This document shows positions 1 to 5,432 of a DNA stretch of 5,482 nt, one piece after another. The position numbers and the translations under genes are program-made. Origin of the DNA: Pseudomonadota bacterium (GTDB taxonomy: Bacteria > Pseudomonadota > Gammaproteobacteria > Pseudomonadales > Oleiphilaceae); NCBI GenBank assembly GCA_023430625.1, contig JAEZAA010000152.1, positions 1 to 5,482 of the forward strand, in the 5' to 3' direction. A model generated the notes under the pieces. The model was not told the origin of the DNA and searched no databases. It saw only the letters and a list, made by a program, of their open reading frames with translations. Each line of letters starts with the position of its first letter. Positions within the stretch are counted from its first letter, which is position 1.

Positions 1-501
1 GGCGAAGTGCGTCAGTTATCCCATCAGTCCGGCGATACCGGTAAGCGCATCCGCGAACTGGTGGACCGGGTTACCCGTTCGATGCAGGATACCCTGAGTC
101 AGGCCAAGGCTACCTCCGAGCAGGACATTGCCTCGGTGGCAGCCGCTGAGAACGATATTGGCAATGTGCTGGAGCGCCTGCAGGGCGTCACCCAGAACAT
201 GCGCGAATCCGCCGAGATCCTACAGCAGGAAAGCCAGGGCATTCGCTACGAAATCGAAGATATTCTGGTGGCTCTGCAGTTCCAGGATCGGGTGTCACAG
301 ATCATGGCGTCCGTGACCGGCAGCATCCGCGACTGCCACGGCGCCCTGGAACAGGCCATCGCGTCCCACGGGCAAGTCCCGATCGATGCCGAGGAACTGT
401 TGTCGGCCATGCGACGCACCTATACCACCCGCGAACAGCGCAGCAAGGATACGGGCGTGGGGCAGAGTGACGCGAACGACGACGACATTACCTTTTTCTG
501 A
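1..501 (+). CDS. Methyl-accepting chemotaxis protein, C-terminal fragment (5' end outside window)
   Basis: Chemoreceptor that would control CheA in a signalling array. The reading frame is open from base 1, so the ATG at 7 is an internal Met, not the start. The first residues, GEVRQLSHQSGDTGKRI, correspond to the conserved segment just after the hairpin tip of MCP signalling domains (GEVRNLAQRS in Tsr). The sensor, HAMP and descending helix lie upstream. Residues below count from the Met at 7. A long helix runs to about residue 120, with an EQDIAS segment at 38-43 and ALQFQDRVSQI at 89-99. A flexible polar linker follows, ending in DDDITFF. No membrane segment is visible in this part. cheY starts 23 bases after the stop, so the two are probably co-transcribed. 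The CheZ-like tail is unusual compared with Tar and Tsr. Identity as an MCP is firm; ligand and topology cannot be seen. Confidence 0.92.
   Translation, partial: GEVRQLSHQSGDTGKRIRELVDRVTRSMQDTLSQAKATSEQDIASVAAAENDIGNVLERLQGVTQNMRESAEILQQESQGIRYEIEDILVALQFQDRVSQIMASVTGSIRDCHGALEQAIASHGQVPIDAEELLSAMRRTYTTREQRSKDTGVGQSDANDDDITFF
271..303 (+). other. CheZ-like active-site motif in the receptor's C-terminal helix
   Basis: This segment encodes ALQFQDRVSQI. E. coli CheZ, recalled from memory, has AQDFQDLTGQV around its catalytic residues Asp143 and Gln147. The two share the pattern A-x-x-F-Q-D-x-x-x-Q-[VI], with the Asp and Gln (here residues 94 and 98 counting from the Met at 7) at the same spacing. 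Both lie on a long helix. The match is seen in the sequence; phosphatase activity is inferred. Confidence 0.55.
478..498 (+). other. Receptor C-terminal acidic-hydrophobic peptide DDDITFF
   Basis: The last seven codons of the receptor encode three Asp followed by ITFF, after a roughly 40-residue polar linker. Two roles are possible. It could bind CheY-P like the CheZ C-terminus (DDLLDSLGF), or tether CheR/CheB like the NWETF pentapeptide of Tar and Tsr. It does not fit the tethering pattern x-[HFYW]-x-x-[HFYW] well, because the second position is Ile. I favour a CheY-type contact, without proof. Confidence 0.4.
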
Positions 502-512
502 ATTTTGGTTTT

Positions 513-518
513 GAGGAG
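513..518 (+). promoter_or_regulatory. Ribosome binding site of cheY
   Basis: GAGGAG lies 6 bases upstream of the ATG at 525. It sits at the end of a short AT-rich spacer between mcp and cheY and fixes the cheY start. Confidence 0.8.
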
Positions 519-524
519 ATCAAT

Positions 525-893
525 ATGGCGAAGAGCATTCTGGTCGTGGATGATTCCACGTCCCTGCGCCAGGTCGTGGCAATTGCACTGAAGAAAGAAG
601 GGTATGAAGTAATTGAGGCCAGCGACGGCCAGGACGCCCTCGACAAACTCACCGGAGGAAAGATTCATCTGGTCATCAGCGACGTCAACATGCCCCGCAT
701 GGACGGCATCACCTTTGTGAAAGAACTGAAGAAGCGGCCTGAATACAAGTTTACCCCCGTCATCATGCTCACCACCGAGTCCGGTGACGACATGAAGACG
801 GCTGGCCGGGAGGCCGGGGTGAAAGCCTGGGTGGTCAAGCCGTTCAAGCCGGAACAGATGCTGACTGCGGTTTCCAAGCTGATCTTACCTTAG
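525..893 (+). CDS. cheY: Chemotaxis response regulator CheY (single receiver domain)
   Basis: Stand-alone receiver of 122 residues, close to the usual CheY length, with no output domain. It would accept phosphate from CheA and, as CheY-P, bind its target (the flagellar switch in motility systems). Visible active-site residues are the acidic pair Asp9-Asp10 (VVDDS), phosphoacceptor Asp53 (ISDVNMPRMDG), Thr83 (MLTTES) and Lys105 (VVKPF). The position of E. coli Tyr106, the aromatic switch residue, is Trp102 here. The start at 525 is supported by a strong ribosome binding site and by the MAKSILVVDD N-terminus typical of the family. It lies between the receptor and the STAS gene, within the same probable operon. 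Whether the output is flagellar or another process cannot be told from the sequence. Confidence 0.96.
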   Translation: MAKSILVVDDSTSLRQVVAIALKKEGYEVIEASDGQDALDKLTGGKIHLVISDVNMPRMDGITFVKELKKRPEYKFTPVIMLTTESGDDMKTAGREAGVKAWVVKPFKPEQMLTAVSKLILP

Positions 894-904
894 GTCACGA
901 GTCC

Positions 905-910
905 AAGGAG
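905..910 (+). promoter_or_regulatory. Ribosome binding site deciding the STAS gene start
   Basis: AAGGAG ends 5 bases before the ATG at 916. An in-frame GTG at 910 overlaps this motif and so cannot be served by it. The ATG at 916 is therefore the better start. Confidence 0.75.
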
Positions 911-915
911 TGTCT

Positions 916-1266
916 ATGCTCAACCTGAACGAACATCCCGACCAGCTAGCCATCTCACTCACGGGCGAGCTCACCATCCAGAACGCGGAAGCGGTCAAGG
1001 CAGGCCTGCTCGACGCCCTGGGGCGGGGCAAGGCGATGACCCTGGACCTGGCCAATATCAGCGAACTGGACAGCGCAGGCGTTCAATTGTTGTACTACGC
1101 CAAGAAGATGGCGGAGGCTGAACAACTGTCCCTGCAATTACTCAATCACAGTCCGGCCGTGGTGGAGGTGTTTGAGCTGTACCACCTGGCGCCGGTATTT
1201 GGAGACCCTATCGTGCTGGCGGCCAATCCCGCAGGCTCCGCCCAGGGACCAGGAGGACGGCCATGA
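916..1266 (+). CDS. Small STAS-domain protein (anti-sigma-factor-antagonist-like) of the chemosensory operon
   Basis: A 116-residue protein made of one STAS domain (about residues 1-98) and a short Gly/Pro/Ala-rich tail. Features include the ISLTGELTIQNAEAVKAGLLDAL strand-helix opening, the central strand TLDLANISELDSAGVQLL, and a C-terminal helix near VVEVFELYHLAPVF. STAS proteins of the SpoIIAA type bind partner kinases or regulators and are switched by phosphorylation of the second Ser in a DSSG motif. Here the motif is DSAG (residues 52-55), so that serine is Ala and the classical switch is absent; Ser53 remains. The stop overlaps the cheA start by ATGA, which points to coupled synthesis with CheA. 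No anti-sigma kinase or sigma factor is in the window. The role is unknown: it may be a scaffold or modulator of the Che complex. Confidence 0.88.
   Translation: MLNLNEHPDQLAISLTGELTIQNAEAVKAGLLDALGRGKAMTLDLANISELDSAGVQLLYYAKKMAEAEQLSLQLLNHSPAVVEVFELYHLAPVFGDPIVLAANPAGSAQGPGGRP
1251..1256 (+). promoter_or_regulatory. Ribosome binding site of cheA
   Basis: AGGAGG lies inside the end of the STAS gene, 6 bases before the cheA ATG at 1263. It is a strong Shine-Dalgarno match. With the ATGA overlap it suggests that CheA can both initiate afresh and be translationally coupled. Confidence 0.8.
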
Positions 1267-3497
1267 GCCTGGACGCCGCACTTCCCGTCTTTCTCGCCGA
1301 GGCGACCGAGCTTCTCGAGAAAATGGAAATGTCCCTGGTGGAACTGGCCCGCTCCGGCGCCAATTCCGAACTGATCAACGACATCTTCCGCGCTGCTCAT
1401 ACGATCAAGGGTACGAGCGGTGTGTTTGGCTTTGACAAGGTCGTGGAATTCACCCATGTGGTGGAAAGCCTGCTGGACCGGATCCGCGCCGGCAAGCAGG
1501 ACATCACGCCCGACATGGCGAGCCTCCTGCTCAGTTGCGGCGACCATATGCGCTTGCTGGTGCACCAGGCGGTCGAGAGCGAGGAACTGTCCGACGCCGA
1601 CCAGGACACCCATCTCCAGCTCCTGGCCAGCCTGGAACAGTACCTGCAACAGCCCGCGCCCATCGCCGATCTGCCAGCCAGCAAGTCCCGGCCCGAGCCC
1701 AACGCGCGCCTGACCCGGGAGCCGAGCGATGCCAATGACCCCCGTGTGCAGAACGACCACTGGCATATTTCGGTACGCTTCGAGCGTCCGGTGCTGCAAT
1801 ACGGCATGGACCCCCTGTCCTTCCTGCGTTACCTGGCACGCCTGGGTCGCATCCTCGACGTCGCCACCCTGTTCGACGACACCGCAAATTTGGCGGAGCT
1901 GAATCCGGAACACTGTTATCTGGGGCTGGAAATCGCCTTTCAGGGCGATGTCAGCAAGCAGGATCTCGAGGATGTGTTCGAGTTCGTGCAGGATGACTGC
2001 CTGTTGCACATCCTGCCGCCCGTTGCGCATATTTCCCAGTATGTGGCGCTGATCAGCGCGCTACCGGAGGAAGACCTGAAACTGGGCGAAATCCTGGTGC
2101 GGGTGGGTGCACTCACCGCGGCGGAGCTTGAGCAAGCCTTGCAATGGCAGCGCCAGACCGAGTCCGACGCCACCGAGCAGGGGGCGCCCCGTCTGGGCGA
2201 CGTGCTGGTGGAATCGCGCAACGTGCACGAGGAAGTGGTGCAGGCGGCGGCGGCCAAGCAGGCCAACGTGCGCAAGAGCCTGACCGAAAGCCAGAAGAGC
2301 TTGCGGGTGGACGCGTCGAAACTGGACGAACTGGTGAACCTGATCGGCGAACTGGTCATTGCGGCGGCCAGCTCCAAGCTGATGGCTTCCGCAACTGGGA
2401 ACGATGATCTGGTCGAGTCCATGTCGGTCATGGGACGCCTGGTCGAGAACATCCGCGATTGCGCGCTCGGCCTGCGCATGGTGCAGATCGGCGAAACCTT
2501 CAACCGCTTTCAGAGGGTGGTGCTGGATGTGGGGCGCGAACTGGGCAAGGACGTGCGGCTGGAAATCACCGGCGCCGATGCCGAACTGGACAAGACCCTG
2601 GTGGAGCGGGTCCGGGATCCGCTCATGCACCTGGTGCGCAATGGCATCGATCATGGCCTGGAGGACACCCAGACCCGGATCGCCGCCGGCAAGCCCGCCC
2701 ATGGCACCATTCGCCTCAATGCCTTTCACGACTCCGGCAGCATCATCATTGAAGTCGCGGACGACGGTCGCGGCCTGCAGCGGGACGTGATTCGCCAGAA
2801 GGCCATCGAAAAGGGCCTGATCCGCGAGCAGGATGAACTTTCCGACCGGGAAATCTATCGCTTGATCTTCGAGCCCGGCTTTTCCACGGCGTCGCAGGTC
2901 ACCAACCTGTCGGGCCGGGGCGTGGGCATGGATGTGGTGAAACGGGAAGTGGAGTCCTTGCGGGGCAGTGTCGACATCGACAGCGCCGCCGGCGAAGGCA
3001 CCAAGATCCGCATCCGCCTGCCATTGACCCTGGCCATCATCAACGGCTTCCTGTTCCGGGTCGGCAATGCCCATTACGTGGTGCCCCTGGAGCTGGTGGG
3101 CGAGTGTATCGAGTCGCCTGGCTTGAACGACGCAGACGTGGCCTACATGAATCTGCGCGATACGGTCCTGCCACTGCTGCGCCTGTCCAACCTGTTCCAG
3201 GTTGAGGCGGGAGTGGGACAGCGGGAAAACGTCATCGTCATCGAAAGCGCCGGTACCCGCGCGGGCCTCGTGGTGAACGAGTTGCTCGGCGAATTCCAGA
3301 CCGTTATCAAGCCACTGGGCAAGATGTTTTCCGGGGTCAAGGGCATCGCCGGTTCCACCATCCTCGGCAGCGGCGAGGTGGCGATCGTGCTGGATCCCTA
3401 CGAGCTGATCGACAGCCATGTCCTGCAATCACGTGACAATGGCCAAGCGCGCGACAAGGGCGCCGCCGGGAGTGCATCGGCGGAGCGGCTGGCATGA
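1263..3497 (+). CDS. cheA: Chemotaxis histidine kinase CheA
   Basis: Cytoplasmic kinase of 744 residues, longer than E. coli CheA (about 650). Domains in order: P1 phosphotransfer (1 to about 125) with phospho-His46 in AAHTIKGTSG; a Pro-rich linker (131-163); a P2-like ferredoxin-type segment (about 165-255), the expected CheY/CheB docking site; a tandem MshEN-like insert (273-333); P3 dimerisation helices (about 345-415, with LDELVNLIGELV); P4 ATPase with N box HLVRNGIDHGLE (456-467), DDGRG (500-504), EPGFSTA (537-543), GRGVGMDVV (551-559) and GEGT (577-580); and P5 CheW-like array-binding domain (about 590-720). A polar tail of about 24 residues ends the protein. All catalytic boxes look intact. 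The start is fixed by its ribosome binding site and ATGA overlap with the STAS gene; the stop overlaps cheR in the same way. The insert adds most of the extra length. Confidence 0.97.
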   Translation: MSLDAALPVFLAEATELLEKMEMSLVELARSGANSELINDIFRAAHTIKGTSGVFGFDKVVEFTHVVESLLDRIRAGKQDITPDMASLLLSCGDHMRLLVHQAVESEELSDADQDTHLQLLASLEQYLQQPAPIADLPASKSRPEPNARLTREPSDANDPRVQNDHWHISVRFERPVLQYGMDPLSFLRYLARLGRILDVATLFDDTANLAELNPEHCYLGLEIAFQGDVSKQDLEDVFEFVQDDCLLHILPPVAHISQYVALISALPEEDLKLGEILVRVGALTAAELEQALQWQRQTESDATEQGAPRLGDVLVESRNVHEEVVQAAAAKQANVRKSLTESQKSLRVDASKLDELVNLIGELVIAAASSKLMASATGNDDLVESMSVMGRLVENIRDCALGLRMVQIGETFNRFQRVVLDVGRELGKDVRLEITGADAELDKTLVERVRDPLMHLVRNGIDHGLEDTQTRIAAGKPAHGTIRLNAFHDSGSIIIEVADDGRGLQRDVIRQKAIEKGLIREQDELSDREIYRLIFEPGFSTASQVTNLSGRGVGMDVVKREVESLRGSVDIDSAAGEGTKIRIRLPLTLAIINGFLFRVGNAHYVVPLELVGECIESPGLNDADVAYMNLRDTVLPLLRLSNLFQVEAGVGQRENVIVIESAGTRAGLVVNELLGEFQTVIKPLGKMFSGVKGIAGSTILGSGEVAIVLDPYELIDSHVLQSRDNGQARDKGAAGSASAERLA
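2079..2261 (+). other. Tandem MshEN-like repeats inside CheA (residues 273-333)
   Basis: Two 24-residue segments begin KLGEILVRVGALT and RLGDVLVESRNVH, each ending in Gln at its 24th position, with 13 residues between them. They follow the pattern [RK]LGxxLVxxG...L...L..Q of the N-terminal domain of MshE, PilB and GspE-type ATPases, which binds cyclic di-GMP in MshE. The first repeat fits well, with Lys for the leading Arg. The second keeps RLG and Gln but loses the central Gly and later Leu positions. Homology is likely; nucleotide binding is uncertain. Confidence 0.6.
3482..3485 (+). promoter_or_regulatory. Weak ribosome binding site of cheR
   Basis: GGAG lies 8 bases upstream of the cheR ATG, inside the end of cheA. 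It is a moderate match, so CheR synthesis probably leans on coupling through the ATGA overlap with cheA. Confidence 0.5.
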
Positions 3498-4315
3498 CCG
3501 CGGATTTCAACCGGGCCTTCCAGATCAGCGACCAGGAGTTCGCGCAGGTCCAGAAGCTGATTCTGGAATGGGCCGGCATCAGCCTCGGTCCCAACAAGCG
3601 CCCGCTGGTCATTGGGCGCCTGAGCAAGCGGCTACGGCATTACCAGGTCAGTTCGTTTGCCGACTACCTGGCCCGCCCGCTCCGGGAAAACCCTGGCGAA
3701 CGCCAGATCATGATCGACCTGCTCACGACCAATGAAACCTATTTTTTTCGGGAACCGGCCCATTTCGATTACCTGGCACACCACATCGTGCCCAATCTGA
3801 CCAACCGCCCGCTGCGGATCTGGAGCGCCGCCTGTTCCACCGGCGCGGAGCCCTATACCCTGGCCATGGTTCTGTCGGAGGCCCTGCCCGATGGCGACTG
3901 GAGCATTCTCGCCACCGATATCAATTCCAGTGTGCTGGAAACCGCGCAGAGCGGTCTCTACGACATCAGCGCCGCCGACAAGATCCCGCAGCGTTATCGG
4001 GAGCGGTACTGCCTCAAGGGCGTACGCTCGAAGGCCGGCCTGATGATGATCGACCCCAAACTCAAGAGCCGGATCAGCTTTCAGCAGTTCAATCTTCACA
4101 CCGCCTTGGACCGGCTAGGGAGCTTTGATGTGATCTTCCTGCGCAATGTGATGATCTATTTCAATACTGACACGAAGCAACGCTTGATCGCCCGCATGGA
4201 ACAGAGCCTCAACCCAAATGGCTACCTGATCGTGGGCCATTCAGAGTCGCTGCACGGCCTGGGCCGGACCCTGACCATGCGCAAGCCGTCCATTTACCAG
4301 AAAGCTCCCCACTAA
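3494..4315 (+). CDS. cheR: Chemotaxis protein methyltransferase CheR
   Basis: Transfers methyl groups from S-adenosylmethionine to receptor glutamates for adaptation. The 273 residues are near the usual length (E. coli about 286). An N-terminal helical domain (about 10-75) precedes the conserved LLTTNETYFFREPAHF (76-91). The SAM-binding fold follows, with WSAACSTGAEPYTLAM (110-125), LATDINSSVLETAQSGLY (139-156), FDVIFLRNVMIYF (211-223) and GHSES (248-252). The beta-subdomain loop GVRSKAG (176-182) has the same length as the E. coli loop that binds the receptor NWETF peptide, GTGPHEG, but lacks its middle Gly. The start codon overlaps the cheA stop (ATGA), and cheB follows after 23 bases. A run of seven T inside codons for Tyr-Phe-Phe is a conserved motif, not a frameshift. 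Function is secure. Confidence 0.97.
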   Translation: MTADFNRAFQISDQEFAQVQKLILEWAGISLGPNKRPLVIGRLSKRLRHYQVSSFADYLARPLRENPGERQIMIDLLTTNETYFFREPAHFDYLAHHIVPNLTNRPLRIWSAACSTGAEPYTLAMVLSEALPDGDWSILATDINSSVLETAQSGLYDISAADKIPQRYRERYCLKGVRSKAGLMMIDPKLKSRISFQQFNLHTALDRLGSFDVIFLRNVMIYFNTDTKQRLIARMEQSLNPNGYLIVGHSESLHGLGRTLTMRKPSIYQKAPH

Positions 4316-4323
4316 CCCGCCGC

Positions 4324-4327
4324 GGAG
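4324..4327 (+). promoter_or_regulatory. Weak, distant ribosome binding site of cheB
   Basis: GGAG lies 11 bases before the ATG at 4339, farther than is optimal. It overlaps the left arm of a small inverted repeat (GAGTT-GT-AACTC, 4325-4336). This is the least favourable start signal in the cluster. Confidence 0.4.
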
Positions 4328-4338
4328 TTGTAACTCGC

Positions 4339-5430
4339 ATGTCAGCACGGGCGCCGATTCAGGTCTTTATCGTCGACGATTCCGCCGTGGTGCGGCAGGT
4401 GCTCTCCGACCTGCTGGCCGGCACGCCGGATATTCGAGTGCTCGGCACCGCCGCCGACCCGCTGTTTGCACTGCAGAAAATGGAAAAGCAGTGGCCCGAC
4501 GTCATCGTGCTGGATATCGAAATGCCTCGCATGGACGGCATTACGTTCCTGCGCAAGATCATGGCGGAGCGGCCCACGCCGGTCATCATATGCTCGACCC
4601 TGACCCAAGCCGGTGCATCCGTCTGCGTGGACGCCCTCAATGCCGGTGCCGTGGAACTCATCACAAAACCCAAGGTGGGCCTGAAGGACTTTTTGGTGGA
4701 GGAGCGCCGGCGCCTGATCGACGCCATCCACTCTGCGGCCCAGGCTCGCCTGCATAAACTCAGGGCGGCTCCCGCCCAAGCGGAGGTGGCGCCCAAGGTT
4801 CGCCTTGCGGACTTCCCCGAGACCCAGGCCGCCAAGCTGGAACTGACCACGGAGCGGGTAGTAGCCATCGGCGCCTCCACGGGGGGCACCCAGGCCCTGG
4901 AAAGTGTATTGACCGCATTGCCCACCACCGCGCCCGGCATTGCCATCGTCCAGCATATGCCGGAAAAGTTTACTGCCGCCTTTGCCGAACGCTTGAACCG
5001 GATCTGCCAGATCGAGGTGCGGGAGGCGGTGAACGGCGATCGGATCCGCCAGGGCCTGGCGCTGATCGCCCCGGGCGGACGCCACATGCAGGTCAAGCGC
5101 AACGGCGCCCAATACGTGGTGGACGTACGCGACGGGCCACCGGTCAATCGTCACAAACCATCGGTGGATGTGCTCTTCCGCTCCGCCGCCAACCACGCCG
5201 GCATGAATGCCCTGGGCATCATCCTCACCGGCATGGGCGACGACGGCGCCGAGGGCCTGCTCAGGATGCGGCAGGCCGGCGCCCTGACCATTGCCCAGGA
5301 CGAGGATACCTGCGTCGTGTTTGGCATGCCCAAGGAAGCCATCAAACGTGATGCCGCCGTGCATGTTCTGCCCTTGCCGCAGATCGCGAGCGCTATTCTG
5401 AGATTTCAGCAACAGTGGAAACCGGTGTAG
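4339..5430 (+). CDS. cheB: Protein-glutamate methylesterase/glutamine deamidase CheB
   Basis: Removes receptor methyl groups and deamidates receptor glutamines, activated by phosphate from CheA. At 363 residues it is full length (E. coli 349). An N-terminal receiver (about 7-125) has acidic residues Asp13-Asp14, phosphoacceptor Asp59 (VLDIEMPRMDG), Ser86 and Lys110 (ITKPK). A linker (about 126-170) leads to the methylesterase domain, with the catalytic triad Ser180 (GASTGG), His206 (VQHMPEKF) and Asp302 (LTGMGDDGAEG), and the conserved IAPGGRHM (243-250) and NRHKPSVDVLF (270-280). No catalytic residue is missing. It is the last gene of the visible cluster. The stop is 2 bases before adapter sequence begins, so the C-terminus QQWKPV is genomic but whatever follows it is lost. 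cheD, often beside cheB, does not lie between cheR and cheB here. Confidence 0.97.
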   Translation: MSARAPIQVFIVDDSAVVRQVLSDLLAGTPDIRVLGTAADPLFALQKMEKQWPDVIVLDIEMPRMDGITFLRKIMAERPTPVIICSTLTQAGASVCVDALNAGAVELITKPKVGLKDFLVEERRRLIDAIHSAAQARLHKLRAAPAQAEVAPKVRLADFPETQAAKLELTTERVVAIGASTGGTQALESVLTALPTTAPGIAIVQHMPEKFTAAFAERLNRICQIEVREAVNGDRIRQGLALIAPGGRHMQVKRNGAQYVVDVRDGPPVNRHKPSVDVLFRSAANHAGMNALGIILTGMGDDGAEGLLRMRQAGALTIAQDEDTCVVFGMPKEAIKRDAAVHVLPLPQIASAILRFQQQWKPV

Positions 5431-5432
5431 AC

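Noticed and set aside
491..512. T-rich stretch after mcp as an intrinsic terminator
   Set aside because: No GC-rich stem precedes the T runs, and the stretch leads straight into the cheY ribosome binding site.
684..719. Repeat shared by cheY and cheB (MPRMDGITF)
   Set aside because: It reflects conserved receiver-domain sequence after the phosphoacceptor Asp, not a DNA repeat or recombination scar.
910..918. GTG at 910 as the start of the STAS protein
   Set aside because: It overlaps the only Shine-Dalgarno motif, whereas the ATG at 916 is correctly spaced from it.
1146..2030. Antisense open frame (294 codons) opposite the STAS gene and cheA
   Set aside because: It spans two real genes on the other strand and shows no domain or ribosome binding site.
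2061..3428. Long antisense open frame (455 codons) opposite cheA
   Set aside because: It mirrors a well-conserved cheA in GC-rich DNA. Its translation is rich in His, Gln and Ala with no recognisable domain, and there is no start signal of note.
3741..3747. Run of T in cheR as a frameshift or slippage site
   Set aside because: It encodes the conserved Tyr-Phe-Phe of the NETYFFRE motif and the frame continues intact on both sides.
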